Shown here: in pieces, positions 26,865-36,363 of the stretch
Layout of the letters: each line of letters begins with the position of its first letter
Position numbering within the stretch: the stretch's first letter is position 1
Assembly: GCF_900142215.1 (NCBI RefSeq)
Contig: NZ_FRAC01000015.1
Span: 1-64,000, forward strand
DNA length: 64,000 nucleotides
From: Anaerocolumna jejuensis DSM 15929
GTDB taxonomy: Bacteria > Bacillota > Clostridia > Lachnospirales > Lachnospiraceae
Reading direction: 5' to 3'
Notes under the pieces: model-generated
Seen by the model: the letters and a program-made list of their open reading frames with translations, nothing else
What the model was told of the DNA's origin: nothing
Database searches by the model: none
Position numbers and translations under genes: made by a program

Positions 26865-27752
26865 TTAACCTTTCACCGCACCAAGGGCAATACCCTGGGC
26901 GAAATATTTTTGCAGGAACGGATATATTATAAGAATCGGAAGCACCGCTACAAAAGCGATTGCCATTCGGATAGATACCTGCGGTATCGCTACTGCCGCA
27001 CCCGATGAAGCTGCTGCATTTGCCTGAATCGCCTGGATGTCCTGAATCATCTTATTAAGCAAGGTCTGTATACTGTATAATTTGGAATTGGTGATATAAT
27101 ACAAACCGTTTGTCCAGTCATTCCAGTAGGTCAGTCCGGAAAAAAGTCCCATTGTTACAAGAATCGGCTTTCCAAGGGGAAGTACCACCTTACGAAATAC
27201 GGTGAAATAGCCCGCACCATCAATCTCAGCTGCTTCATACAACGGTTCCGGAATACTTGTGACAAAATAGGTACGAATCAGCATTACATTCATGGGACTT
27301 AAGAAAAAATTCGGTAACAGCAATGCCCAGATCGTATTCTTGATATGAAAGGTACTTGTCCACATTATGTAGGAAGGAACCAGTCCGCCGCTAAATAACA
27401 TCGTAAAAAAGATATAAAAACTGATAATTCTCCGGAAGGGTAACTTTCTGTTAGTTAATGCAAATGCCATCATGGAAGACAGTCCTACATTTCCCAGCGT
27501 TCCGAAAATCGTTATCAGTATGGTAATGCCATAAGCCCTAAAGATAGTTCCCCTGTTCTGCCAAATATAAGCATAAGCTTCCAGGCTGAATTCTTTCGGT
27601 AAGAAAGAATATCCATGTGCAATCAAAGAACTCTCCGAAGATATGGAAGACATAAATAGCAGCACCAGGGGTATTACAGTGCTTAGCGTTACCAATATAA
27701 GGATTATATTAATAATAAGCTGATATAATTTAAAGCCTTTTGATTTAATCAT
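26865..27752 (-). CDS. Sugar-type ABC transporter permease (YtcP type)
   Basis: This 295-residue protein has six predicted membrane helices and the coupling loop EAAEIDGAGYFTVFRKVVLPL near residues 170-190. It ends in the family-typical FLQKYFAQGIALGAVKG. It belongs to the carbohydrate uptake transporter 1 family and pairs with the LplB-type permease immediately upstream (11 bp). No ATPase gene is in the operon; in this subfamily a shared MsmX-like ATPase encoded elsewhere commonly serves. Confidence 0.92.
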   Translation of the reverse strand: MIKSKGFKLYQLIINIILILVTLSTVIPLVLLFMSSISSESSLIAHGYSFLPKEFSLEAYAYIWQNRGTIFRAYGITILITIFGTLGNVGLSSMMAFALTNRKLPFRRIISFYIFFTMLFSGGLVPSYIMWTSTFHIKNTIWALLLPNFFLSPMNVMLIRTYFVTSIPEPLYEAAEIDGAGYFTVFRKVVLPLGKPILVTMGLFSGLTYWNDWTNGLYYITNSKLYSIQTLLNKMIQDIQAIQANAAASSGAAVAIPQVSIRMAIAFVAVLPILIIYPFLQKYFAQGIALGAVKG

Positions 27753-27763
27753 CTGCTCTCCTC

Positions 27764-28702
27764 CTAAAATAACGCATTTTCTTTACTGAATTTACGTACA
27801 ATCATATTGCTTAGCATAACCAGCGTAAATCCTACGATTGACTGGAACACTCCTGCTGCGGATGACCTTCCGATACCCCCTGCAGAAATCAGGGCTCTGT
27901 ATACATAGGTATCAATTGTATTCGTTACGCTGTAAAGCGCCCCCGCATTCTGAGGTACCTGGTAGAACAGACCGAAATCGGAATAAAATATACGCCCGAT
28001 ATTTAACATTAATAAAGTTATAATAGAGGGAGTCAGGGACGGCAGTGTAATTTTCATAATCTGCTGCCATCTGTTCGCCCCGTCCAGCTGAGCAGCTTCA
28101 TAAAAGGACCTGTCAATACCGGCAATGGCAGCTATATAGATCAGGCATCCATAGCCTACCGTCTTCCACGTATTTACAAAGACCAGAATAAACGGCCAGT
28201 ATTTCGTATTACTGTACCATAGGATACTTTTTTTGCCTAAGGGTTCTAAAATACTGTTATTAATCATACCTGTTTCCGCGGACAAAAACGCATATACAAT
28301 GTAGCTTACAATAACAATCGAAATCAGAAAAGGCAGCATAATAGCACTCTGGTATATTTTCTTTGCGTAATTTGATGCAACATCTGAGATTAAAATCGCC
28401 AAAGCTACTCCCACGACCAGATTCAGAATAATAAAGACAATATTATAAAATAAGGTATTACGGATAATCAAAGATGCATCATTTCGAAATAAATAGGTAA
28501 AGTTATCAAAGCCAGACCATTTACTTCCCCATATACCCTTACGTGCGCTATATTTTTTAAAAGCCACGACAATTCCGGCCATAGGAATATAATTATTAAT
28601 AAAAAGATAGACCATTCCCGGCAAAAGCATCAGGTATAATGGAATTGACTTAAGCAGTCTCTTTTTTAAGGAAGCCTCTCCATGGATTTCTTTCTTCTTC
28701 AT
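27764..28702 (-). CDS. Sugar-type ABC transporter permease (LplB type)
   Basis: The frame opens at ATG 28732 without a ribosome site; the ATG at 28702 follows GGAAAAGG and is preferred (312 residues). Six membrane helices are seen, with the coupling loop EAAQLDGANRWQQIMKITLPSL near residue 190 and the conserved ending MIVRKFSKENALF. It forms the channel with the YtcP-type subunit downstream and receives substrate from the lipoprotein at 28846. A stem-loop lies between the two genes. Confidence 0.9.
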   Translation of the reverse strand: MKKKEIHGEASLKKRLLKSIPLYLMLLPGMVYLFINNYIPMAGIVVAFKKYSARKGIWGSKWSGFDNFTYLFRNDASLIIRNTLFYNIVFIILNLVVGVALAILISDVASNYAKKIYQSAIMLPFLISIVIVSYIVYAFLSAETGMINNSILEPLGKKSILWYSNTKYWPFILVFVNTWKTVGYGCLIYIAAIAGIDRSFYEAAQLDGANRWQQIMKITLPSLTPSIITLLMLNIGRIFYSDFGLFYQVPQNAGALYSVTNTIDTYVYRALISAGGIGRSSAAGVFQSIVGFTLVMLSNMIVRKFSKENALF

Positions 28703-28803
28703 AAACCTTTTCCTTTCAACATTATGATTCATAATGGGCAGGCAGCATGCCCTTCGTATAAACGGTTTAACAGGTATAGTAACACGATATTCAGGCTTTT
28801 ATA

Positions 28804-28837
28804 GAAACGGAATTCCGTGGAAGCAGAATTCCGTTTC
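28804..28837 (-). terminator. Stem-loop between binding-protein and permease genes
   Basis: A 12-bp stem (GAAACGGAATTC with GAATTCCGTTTC) starts nine bases after the lipoprotein stop. No U-run follows, so partial termination or 3'-end protection is more likely; it would keep binding-protein mRNA in excess over permease mRNA. Confidence 0.65.
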
Positions 28838-28845
28838 CCTGTCTG

Positions 28846-30363
28846 CTATTTTTGCTGCTTTGAAAGCCATTCATCCAGCTGTTTTTGCTTTTCATCCATA
28901 ATCTTTTGCAAGCCTGCCGCATAAAGTGCAGCATTATATTCTTTCATGGCAGGAACCGGGTCTACACTTCCTGTTGCAATCTGCGCATCATACTGGCTCT
29001 GAACTGCTGCCAAGGCCGTAAGCTCCGTGGTATAATCCGATAAATCAGGCGAAAAACCATAGGCTAAGGATTTTGTTGATTCATCACGGAATTTTTTATA
29101 CTGCTCCCATATATCAGGAGAGTTGCCTGCCCAGACATGACTGTTGAACTGATTGGGAAGCGCAAATCCAAAGTTCTGATGGTATCCGCTGCTTTGAGCT
29201 GTAACACCTTCCGGAAAATCAATGGTTCCATCCTCTTTCTCAACCCAGTGGACACCTTTTACACCCCAGTTTAATAAATCATTTGCCTCTTCTGTCTTTG
29301 AAATCCAATTTAACAGTTCAATTGCTTTTGCAGGATCAGGAGAAGCACTTCCCACAGCGTATCCAAGACTTCCCGTACCCCAGGTATTCAGCTCGTTTCC
29401 TTCCATTTTCAGAATCGTTGTATCATAGCCGGTCTGATCATCCTTCTCCAGCTTCGTATTCGGTTTACAGTAAACAGCATAAGAAAATAAATTGCCGGCT
29501 TTCATTAAGGTTTCTCCACTGTCGCTGCTGGTAGCCATATCTTTTGAAGTATAACCGGCTTCGTACCACTTCCTTGCCAGGTTTACCAGCCTTTTATACT
29601 GGTCAGATTCATAATAGTTTGTTACCTTTGTAGTCTGTCCGAAATTCTCCAGAACGCCAAAGCGGTCTCCCAGCATATCCAGCTCATTGGTCTGAGAGGC
29701 AGGCGCTGAGTTGGAAGCACCGCCATACATTATCATATCCGGATGAAGGGCCTTTACTTTTTCAAATACCCCGGACATATCCTCATAGCTCTTTATTGTA
29801 GCGGGATCAATACCCGCTTCCTTTAAAAGATCCGTACGCACACACATAGAAACCGGATTGGCTCTTTCCTTCATGGTAGGTACTCCCCAAAGGAAATCCC
29901 CTAAACTGCAGCACCAGATATCGTCTTTTCCTACATTATCCAGCAGATACTGCCCATTCGATTCGAGATATGGTGCTATATTAGTTATGTAATCTGCGCC
30001 TATATAGGTTGCTGCATTGTTCATAAGCATTGGAAATAAATCCACCTGTTCACCGCCTGACAGCATCAGCTGCATTTGGTTCTGCCATGTACTCCATGTC
30101 ATCGGCATCAATGTTACTTCCATATTCAACTGTTCCTTGGTCAGCTCGTTAAACCTCTCGTTCACTTTCTCCTGATCCTGTGAATCACTTGCAACCAGAT
30201 ACACCAGCACCGCATGATAAGGTTTTTCATTTTTGGTGTCTGCGGAAGTTGGTGCATTTCCATTATCTGCGTCAGCGTTTTTACTTCCTTCTTTCGTACA
30301 TCCAGCCAACAAGGTCATTACCATAAACCCCGCCAATAGAAATGATAACAATCTTTTTTTCAT
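28846..30363 (-). CDS. Sugar-type ABC transporter substrate-binding lipoprotein
   Basis: This 505-residue protein has a lipoprotein signal with lipobox LLAGC (Cys22), an Asn/Asp/Ser-rich spacer, and the large LplA/YtcQ-type family 1 binding fold. LNWISKTEEANDLLNWGVKG is the usual late segment. It is anchored outside the membrane. It is the first gene of the ten-gene operon, starting at ATG 30363 behind AAAAGGAG, with promoter and LacI-type operators just upstream. The ligand is probably an oligosaccharide or glycoside carrying ester groups, inferred from the esterases. Confidence 0.92.
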   Translation of the reverse strand: MKKRLLSFLLAGFMVMTLLAGCTKEGSKNADADNGNAPTSADTKNEKPYHAVLVYLVASDSQDQEKVNERFNELTKEQLNMEVTLMPMTWSTWQNQMQLMLSGGEQVDLFPMLMNNAATYIGADYITNIAPYLESNGQYLLDNVGKDDIWCCSLGDFLWGVPTMKERANPVSMCVRTDLLKEAGIDPATIKSYEDMSGVFEKVKALHPDMIMYGGASNSAPASQTNELDMLGDRFGVLENFGQTTKVTNYYESDQYKRLVNLARKWYEAGYTSKDMATSSDSGETLMKAGNLFSYAVYCKPNTKLEKDDQTGYDTTILKMEGNELNTWGTGSLGYAVGSASPDPAKAIELLNWISKTEEANDLLNWGVKGVHWVEKEDGTIDFPEGVTAQSSGYHQNFGFALPNQFNSHVWAGNSPDIWEQYKKFRDESTKSLAYGFSPDLSDYTTELTALAAVQSQYDAQIATGSVDPVPAMKEYNAALYAAGLQKIMDEKQKQLDEWLSKQQK

Positions 30364-30387
30364 ACCTGTTCTCCTTTTGATTTATTA

Positions 30388-30416
30388 AGTACAACGTTGT
30401 ACTATAACGTTTTACT
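30388..30416. promoter_or_regulatory. Tandem LacI-type operators before the ABC/CoA operon
   Basis: AGTACAACGTTGTACT (30388-30403) is a perfect 16-bp palindrome with the central CG usual for LacI-family operators. A second, three-mismatch copy (30401-30416) overlaps it by three bases. Both lie just after the -10 box of the operon promoter, so binding would block transcription. Confidence 0.8.
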
Positions 30417-30426
30417 TAAGCACTAT

Positions 30427-30453
30427 ATTATAATACATGTGCTGTATTGTCAA
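30427..30453 (-). promoter_or_regulatory. Predicted promoter of the ABC/esterase/CoA operon
   Basis: On the minus strand a perfect TTGACA (30448-30453) is followed by TATAAT (30427-30432) at 15 bases, or TAATAT at 17 bases. The operators at 30388-30416 lie directly downstream, so this promoter should be the controlled one. Confidence 0.65.
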
Positions 30454-30577
30454 CCGATTTTTTTGTTTTTTTTAGATAAAAGTATTAATTTTTATTCTCT
30501 TACCGAAGTTTCATTGTCATTATTACCATATTTATCACTGTTTCCAAATACTTCTATACATTAATTACTATTTATGC

Positions 30578-30601
30578 TACAATTAAGTAAATCGTTATAC
30601 T
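30578..30601 (+). promoter_or_regulatory. Extended -10 and operator copy upstream of the LacI-type gene
   Basis: TGCTACAAT (30575-30583) resembles an extended -10 element. It is followed at 30586-30601 by AGTAAATCGTTATACT, a degenerate copy of the palindrome found before the divergent operon (three differences). This suggests that the regulator represses its own gene. The rest of the 318-bp divergent region (30364-30681) holds nothing else I recognise. Confidence 0.55.
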
Positions 30602-30681
30602 AACAATTTAAAGGATATACACCTGATAATAAAACAGTGTATAATTAGAATAAGGTAAGAAAGAATGGAGGATTTATTCCC

Positions 30682-31707
30682 ATGTCCAGCATAAAAGATG
30701 TTGCAAAGCGAGCAGGTGTTTCTCTAAGCACTGTTTCAATTATAGTCAATGGAAAAGCGGAAGAACGAAAAATATCTAAGGCGACCCAGGAACGGGTGAG
30801 ACAGGCAATGACAGACCTGAATTATTATCCGAATATATCCGCAAAGAAGCTGAAAAGAGGCTATGCAGATAAACTCATCATAGCCTTGTTCTGGACCTTC
30901 GACTTTCGTAAAGGAATGATGTCCCGGTTCTTTTCAGGACTTCAGGAAAAAATACAGGTTATGCAGGCCAATTCCAGTATATTTATCTATCCCTATACCA
31001 ACGGAGAGCTCTACCGGGAAGCTGAAAATTTTGACGGAAGCCACTTCCATGCTGCCATCGTAGCAAATGCTTCGAAAGAAGACCTGCAATTCCTGGAAGA
31101 ACTTGATACGGTTATTCCTATTATTCTTTATAACCGGTTTTCCGAGCGGTTCTCTTCCGTCAATATGAATGATACGTTAATTGGCCAGCTGGCTGCGGAC
31201 CATCTATACCAGAAGGGCTACCGTAACCCCTTTATACTCGGTTCCCATGTAAATTTCCCGGGAGCTTCCATGCGCCGGGAGGCCTTTTTTGCCCAGATGA
31301 GTACCTATGGAATTACAATACCTGATGAAAATATCAGAAACGTAACGAATTCTATTGCAGGCGGAGCCGAGTTTATTTATGAGCATGATATGACCGGGGA
31401 CAGAATCCAATCCATTGATGCCTTCCTGTGTGATTCCGATGCAATTGCCCTTGGCCTTATCCATGCTTTGCAGCAGTATGCCATTCCTGTTCCTGATACT
31501 ATCGGCATTATTGCTATCGGCAACGGTGACCCCCAATATACCAAATACAGTAATCCTTCCCTAACTGTAATTAACATTCCCATGGAGCAAATGGCAGCCT
31601 CCTGCTATGACCTTATTAAAATTCATATAAATAATCCGGATATAAAACCGACTCAGATTTATTTTAAGACAGAACTGATTGCAAGAAAATCCACTGACCG
31701 CCAATGA
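30682..31707 (+). CDS. LacI-family transcriptional regulator
   Basis: This 341-residue protein has an N-terminal LacI helix-turn-helix (SIKDVAKRAGVSLSTVSIIVNG, residues 3-24) and hinge (YYPNISAKKLKRG). A periplasmic-binding-like ligand domain follows, with LAADHLYQKGYRNPFILG and the FLCDSDAIALGLIHAL stretch. It starts at ATG 30682 behind GGAGG and is transcribed away from the ten-gene operon, with three shared operator-like palindromes in between. It most likely represses the esterase/CoA operon until its inducer binds. Confidence 0.92.
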   Translation: MSSIKDVAKRAGVSLSTVSIIVNGKAEERKISKATQERVRQAMTDLNYYPNISAKKLKRGYADKLIIALFWTFDFRKGMMSRFFSGLQEKIQVMQANSSIFIYPYTNGELYREAENFDGSHFHAAIVANASKEDLQFLEELDTVIPIILYNRFSERFSSVNMNDTLIGQLAADHLYQKGYRNPFILGSHVNFPGASMRREAFFAQMSTYGITIPDENIRNVTNSIAGGAEFIYEHDMTGDRIQSIDAFLCDSDAIALGLIHALQQYAIPVPDTIGIIAIGNGDPQYTKYSNPSLTVINIPMEQMAASCYDLIKIHINNPDIKPTQIYFKTELIARKSTDRQ

Positions 31708-32118
31708 ACGAACTAATTGGCTGGACCTTTTACTCAGCTTTCAGCCACATTCTGGCAAACGAAAGGATAAATGGCATCCGCCAGATACAGCGGCTCCTGG
31801 CCGCAACCTTCCAACACAAGAAACTCCATGCCTTCCTGCATTATTATGCAGAAGAGGCGTGGAGTTTCTTGTTGAATTTCTCAAATTTGCTTTCGCTAAT
31901 TTGTTTTGCTGATTTACTCTTGTTTTACTTCTCTTATTTTTTTACATATTTTATTTCTCTTCTTTACTTCTATTTATTTCTCTTATGTGTTTCCCCTTGT
32001 TTACTTACAGTTTATAACCAAATCCATCTTATAATCTGACTTTTTAGCTTTATCCTGTTTTATTTCCTGATTATTTTCTGTTTAATCTTCTTTTGTTTCC
32101 GGATAATCTGTTAACAGT
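31708..32118. other. Convergent intergenic region with large stem-loop and A/purine-rich tail
   Basis: No gene is seen in these 411 bases. At 31817-31871 a long stem-loop (CAAGAAACTCCATGCC with GGCGTGGAGTTTCTTG, and a nested CTGCA/TGCAG hairpin) probably ends transcription from the LacI-type gene. From about 31900 to 32118 the minus strand is a low-complexity, A- and purine-rich stretch made of AGAAATAAA-like motifs, following the stop of the binding-protein gene. Confidence 0.6.
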
Positions 32119-32161
32119 TTATTTCCCCTTTGTTGCCAGATAATCTGTTAACTGTTTATTT
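32091..32161. repeat. 34-bp direct duplication spanning a stop codon
   Basis: Copies at 32091-32124 and 32128-32161 match at 30 of 34 positions, with a period of 37 bases. One copy is the last coding segment of the binding-protein gene; the other covers its stop codon and the DNA just beyond. The period is not a multiple of three, so the copy cannot extend the protein in frame. Confidence 0.85.
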
Positions 32162-33759
32162 GCTTCATCAACTATCTTATCAATATTGTTGTCCTTCAAT
32201 TTCTTGATGAACTTCGGTAACTCCGTTGCGGGATCAACAGTACCGGTGTTTAATGCAAGTGCATATTCTGCGGCTACGTTGGCAAGTGAGCCTAATTCTG
32301 TTTCAACGCTGGTAGGATCAAATGCCCAGCCTAAAGCAGGTATGCTCTTTGCAGAGCCATAATAGGACTTGAAGTTATCCCAGAAGTTAGCATCCTGTCC
32401 GTCTAAAGGAGGAAGCTGTGTTACATTACCCATACCATTTGTCCAGGGCTGGTAATCTTTACGCTTATCTGTAAAGGCAGCCTTGCCGTCTTTTAAGGTA
32501 TAGTGTGTACCTTCAATACCGTAATCCAACAGTGTGAAAAGTGTGGGATCTGTATTTAAGAGGTTAAGGAACATCATGGCACGTTCCGGATTCTTGGAGG
32601 AAGTGGATATAGCCATCATAGCACCCTGAGAGGATGTGGTATCAACATAAGCAGGTGTACAGGGTACCATTGCAACCTCGAATCCACGCTCGCTGCTTGC
32701 CTGAACTTCATATCCGAGAGCATAGCTCTGGGTTCCGATTAAATACTGTCCGGAAAGCTGTTTGGCTGTACGGGTATCATTTGCCTGGTTTGCATTGCCC
32801 ATTGCAGGGTCAATATAACCGGCATTGTAATATTCACGGGTCTTTTCTACAAATTTCTTATATTCCGGTGTTTCAAATTTACTTAAAATCTTGTTTTCAT
32901 AAGAGCCGGGCTGTGAAGGGTCAGTCGGATTGATATAGTAGGAAAGAAGGTTATTGCTTCCGGCATCACCGGTGACAATAATGGAATTGTCCACCATTCT
33001 TTCAAGTACGGCACCTTCTACTAACAGAGGATAGAAATCGTCCCCTTCACCCTCTTTTACTTTCTTTAAGATATCACCAAAGCTGTAGTAATCAAGCTTC
33101 TTGATATCATCCACAGAATAGCCGTATTTCTGAAGTAAAGGTACATTGATATCCCAGCAGTTCTGTGTGGCAATATCCTTGTAACCGGGAACTGCATACA
33201 CGCCTAAACCATCGGAGCCGTTAATCTTGGCACCATCTGTCAGTACAGTAGGAAGTGCTTTCCAAAGGTCGGGAGCATATTTTTCGATCAGGTTGTTATC
33301 CGGATTATCCAGACGAACCCATGCACCCTTCTTGGCAAATGCATTGTATTCGTCACCGCTCCAGGAGCTGGTGAAATAAATATCCACATCATCACCGCCA
33401 TTTATGGCAAGCACAGCATTATTATCAAAATCTCCCCAGGTTCCCCAAATGGGTTCCAATGTTACATTCAGCTTTTCCTTTAAGTACTCGTTTGCTTTTG
33501 CAATCACCTCTTTGTCATCTGTAACAGTACTGCCGGTTAGGTACCATTTCAAGGTAACAGGCTCGGAAATGTCAGGTGCCCCGGGTGTCTCTGTGGCTGC
33601 CTCTGTTGCGGAAGCATCCGTACCTCCATTAGCCCCCGAATTCGAACTCTGATTTGTACTTCCTGCATTACTGGAAGTATTCTTGTTTTCCTTACTACCG
33701 CAGGCAGCTAATGAAAATACCAGAACCAGTGTAAGGATGATAGATACTACCTTCTTCAT
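32119..33759 (-). CDS. Sugar-type ABC transporter substrate-binding lipoprotein
   Basis: This 546-residue protein has lipobox SLAAC (Cys20), a long Ser/Asn/Ala/Glu/Pro-rich linker to about residue 65, and an LplA/YtcQ-like binding fold (VTLKWYLTGSTVTDDKEVIAKANEYL; LNLLNTDPTLFTLLDYGIEGTHY). It starts at ATG 33759 behind AAGGAGG. Its two permeases are encoded upstream in the same direction (order permease, permease, binding protein), unlike the other LacI-linked operon. Substrate unknown, probably an oligosaccharide. The 3' end is duplicated out of frame. Confidence 0.92.
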   Translation of the reverse strand: MKKVVSIILTLVLVFSLAACGSKENKNTSSNAGSTNQSSNSGANGGTDASATEAATETPGAPDISEPVTLKWYLTGSTVTDDKEVIAKANEYLKEKLNVTLEPIWGTWGDFDNNAVLAINGGDDVDIYFTSSWSGDEYNAFAKKGAWVRLDNPDNNLIEKYAPDLWKALPTVLTDGAKINGSDGLGVYAVPGYKDIATQNCWDINVPLLQKYGYSVDDIKKLDYYSFGDILKKVKEGEGDDFYPLLVEGAVLERMVDNSIIVTGDAGSNNLLSYYINPTDPSQPGSYENKILSKFETPEYKKFVEKTREYYNAGYIDPAMGNANQANDTRTAKQLSGQYLIGTQSYALGYEVQASSERGFEVAMVPCTPAYVDTTSSQGAMMAISTSSKNPERAMMFLNLLNTDPTLFTLLDYGIEGTHYTLKDGKAAFTDKRKDYQPWTNGMGNVTQLPPLDGQDANFWDNFKSYYGSAKSIPALGWAFDPTSVETELGSLANVAAEYALALNTGTVDPATELPKFIKKLKDNNIDKIVDEANKQLTDYLATKGK

Positions 33760-33812
33760 AAATATAAATCCTCCTTCTTTTTCTATATAAGCGGCAAAAT
33801 TACCTGCCGTAC

Positions 33813-34751
33813 TTATCCCTTTACGGAACCAATGGTAAGGCCTGATATGATAAATCTCTGGAAAAACGGATAGGCACAGGCAATGGGAATAACGATTAAT
33901 ACTACCAATGCCATACGCAGGGTATCCTGCGGAATGGTATTCATGATCTTTGATGCTTCAGCTCCCAGAACACCTGCATTTCTGACCAGGAAATCCGCCT
34001 GGTTCTGCATTTTCATCAGCAGGTACTGTAATGGTATATAGTGGGCCTTTTTAATATACAGCATGGGAATAAACCATTCATTCCAGTAAGCCAGGGCATT
34101 TAACAGTGCGACCGTGGCAATGCCGGGCTTTGATATGGGTACAATAATCTTAAACAAGGTGTTATATTCGCCGCTGCCGTCAATAGCAGCAGATTCAATC
34201 AGCTCCGTAGGAACCGAGGACTGGAAAAAGGTCCTCATAATAATAATATTGAAAGGATTTATAAGCATGGGCACAATCAATGCCGCGTAATTATCACTTA
34301 AGCCCAGCATATTCTTGCAGACCATATAGGTCGGTGCAAGGCCGCCGCCAAAGAGCATGGTAAAGAAGCTGAAAAAGGTAAAGAACCTTCTGTACTTAAA
34401 ATCCTTTCGGAACAATGCATAGGAGTACAGTACACACATAAGAACACTGAGAATCGTTCCCAGAATGGTCACAAAAAAGCTGTTAAAATATGAAACCCAA
34501 AGCTGCGCTCCTAAATCCATAATGTATTTATAGGCATTTAACGACCACTCCTTTGGTACAAAGGAGAATCCGATTTCTCTGATGCTGTTTTGAGAACTAA
34601 AGGATATAATCACAACAAATATAAATGGAAGGACACATGCGAGACAGAAAAGTCCCAATATAATATTGATAATGACTTCCGCCGGAAGACTGATGGAATT
34701 CAGTCTTCTTTTTTTACTTTTTACCGTTATTGTATAATCTATATTACTCAT
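33813..34751 (-). CDS. Sugar-type ABC transporter permease (YtcP type)
   Basis: This 312-residue, six-helix permease has the coupling loop ESAAIDGSGEYNTLFKIIVPI near residues 185-205 and the ending FFQRFIISGLTIGSVKG. A cytoplasmic lysine/arginine-rich N-terminus (VKSKKRRL) precedes the first helix. It is translated from ATG 34751 behind AGGGTG and sits between its LplB-type partner (34811) and the binding protein (33759). No ATPase gene accompanies it. Confidence 0.92.
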   Translation of the reverse strand: MSNIDYTITVKSKKRRLNSISLPAEVIINIILGLFCLACVLPFIFVVIISFSSQNSIREIGFSFVPKEWSLNAYKYIMDLGAQLWVSYFNSFFVTILGTILSVLMCVLYSYALFRKDFKYRRFFTFFSFFTMLFGGGLAPTYMVCKNMLGLSDNYAALIVPMLINPFNIIIMRTFFQSSVPTELIESAAIDGSGEYNTLFKIIVPISKPGIATVALLNALAYWNEWFIPMLYIKKAHYIPLQYLLMKMQNQADFLVRNAGVLGAEASKIMNTIPQDTLRMALVVLIVIPIACAYPFFQRFIISGLTIGSVKG

Positions 34752-34810
34752 AATTCACCCTAACCTTCTTTGTCAAATTTTCTTCCCATCCGCCGCAGCA
34801 CTTCAGCCGA

Positions 34811-35776
34811 TTAGAATAAACTGCTTTCTTCGTCCACCTTACGTACAATGGTATTTGCTGTCATGATAAAAATGAAATTAACGAAATTCTGCATTAAGCT
34901 TGCAGCAGTACTCATTCCTTCATTATGGGTAGCCATCAAAGTACGGTAAATATAAGTATCAAAAACCTGAGTTACAGGAAATAATGGTCCGGAGTTCATT
35001 GGCACACTGTAGAAAAGACCAAAATCAGCATTGAAAATCTTTCCGATATTCAGTATGAATAATATAATAATCATCGTTTTTAAGTGAGGAATCGTCACAT
35101 ACCGAATCTGCTGCCATTTACTTGCACCGTCGATGCCGGCTGCTTCATATTGGGTGGTATCAATTCCGGTAATTGCCGCCAGATAAAGAATGGTTGAATA
35201 TCCTATGTATTTCCACATATTCGCTATGGTTAAAATAAAGGGCCAATAGGTCGTGTCATTATACCAGTTAATAACATCCATTCCGTGGGACTTCTGAAAA
35301 TGTACAATTAATCCTCTGGTAGGGTCCAGAAAAGCCAGTACAAAGTAGCTTGCTACCACCCAGCTGAGAAAATAAGGGAAAAACATCATTGTCTGATAGC
35401 TCTTGGCCACAAATTTATTTGTTATCTGATCCAGCATAATTGCAAAGCTGACTGCCACTACAATACCAAGCAAAATCCATAGGAGATTATATCCAAGGGT
35501 ATTCCGTATCATAATCCAGGAATCAGTGGTCTTGAACATAAATTTGAAATTTTCCAGTCCCACCCATTTACTGTGCATTACATTGTTAAGCAAGGTAGGT
35601 TCCTTTGTGTAAATCTTGTAATTCTTAAAGGCAATTATGATACCGAACATGGGAAGATAACGTAATAGAATTAACCAGATAGCTCCGGGAGCAACCATGC
35701 TTAGCAGTAATAACGTCTTTTTCTTCCTTCCCCAGCCCCTCTCCTTTCTTTTTGCCTCCGCCGTTAACTTAGCCAT
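34811..35776 (-). CDS. Sugar-type ABC transporter permease (LplB type)
   Basis: This 321-residue permease has six membrane helices, a basic N-terminus, the coupling loop EAAGIDGASKWQQIRYVTIPHL near residues 210-230, and the ending NTIVRKVDEESSLF. ATG 35776 follows AGGAGG. It is the first gene of the three-gene transporter operon. The AT-rich region upstream has no unambiguous minus-strand promoter that I can defend. Confidence 0.92.
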   Translation of the reverse strand: MAKLTAEAKRKERGWGRKKKTLLLLSMVAPGAIWLILLRYLPMFGIIIAFKNYKIYTKEPTLLNNVMHSKWVGLENFKFMFKTTDSWIMIRNTLGYNLLWILLGIVVAVSFAIMLDQITNKFVAKSYQTMMFFPYFLSWVVASYFVLAFLDPTRGLIVHFQKSHGMDVINWYNDTTYWPFILTIANMWKYIGYSTILYLAAITGIDTTQYEAAGIDGASKWQQIRYVTIPHLKTMIIILFILNIGKIFNADFGLFYSVPMNSGPLFPVTQVFDTYIYRTLMATHNEGMSTAASLMQNFVNFIFIMTANTIVRKVDEESSLF

Positions 35777-36363
35777 AATCTTTATCCTCCTGTCTTCTTT
35801 CTGCGCTCTATTTAAAGTTGCTTATTTTCTTTTTGTTACTATTAATTTTACATGATTTTAACACAATAGTAATGAAACAGAATTGTTATTATTTGTTTAT
35901 ATATGTTATTCGTTATAATTTTTGTTCTAATTCCGGATGTTTTTTGTACTTTTTCAACACAAGCAGAAGTAAATGCGGCGATATAAGATGAAAAATTGAC
36001 AATGAAAGAAGTGATTTCAAACAATTTTGATTCGAGTGTCATAAGTAACTGCAGATTTTATCTATGTAAATTTTGGGTATAAAAATACAACGCATTTTTC
36101 AAACTAACAGCCATGCCTTCCTATCACAAGATTGGGCTGAGGATTTCCCAGGCACAATCATGTGTATAAGATTGCTTAGGATATTTATGTTTATTCTTCA
36201 AACTGATTGTAAGAAAAAAGAAATTGTGATATGATATGAAGTTAGGAGCTATTCCATTAGAATATAGAAGTTCTAATTCAAAATCCCCACGTACATGGTC
36301 TAACCGGACATTGTTCCGAGGGTCAATCTGCCAGGTATAAAATCAAATAGTTTGAGGTGGCAC
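35777..36363. other. Divergent intergenic region with a plus-strand promoter and leader
   Basis: These 587 AT-rich bases contain no gene. On plus, TTGTAA (36207-36212) and TATGAT (36230-36235) are spaced 17 bases apart and should drive the gene at 36364. That leaves a leader of about 120 bases which includes short inverted repeats (e.g. CGGA/TCCG near 36308-36321). I do not recognise a known riboswitch in it. The minus-strand promoter for the transporter operon is not clear. Confidence 0.5.

Noticed and set aside
36241..36363. A riboswitch in the leader of the epimerase/dehydratase gene
   Set aside because: Only short stems are seen and none of the known conserved cores that I can recall is present.
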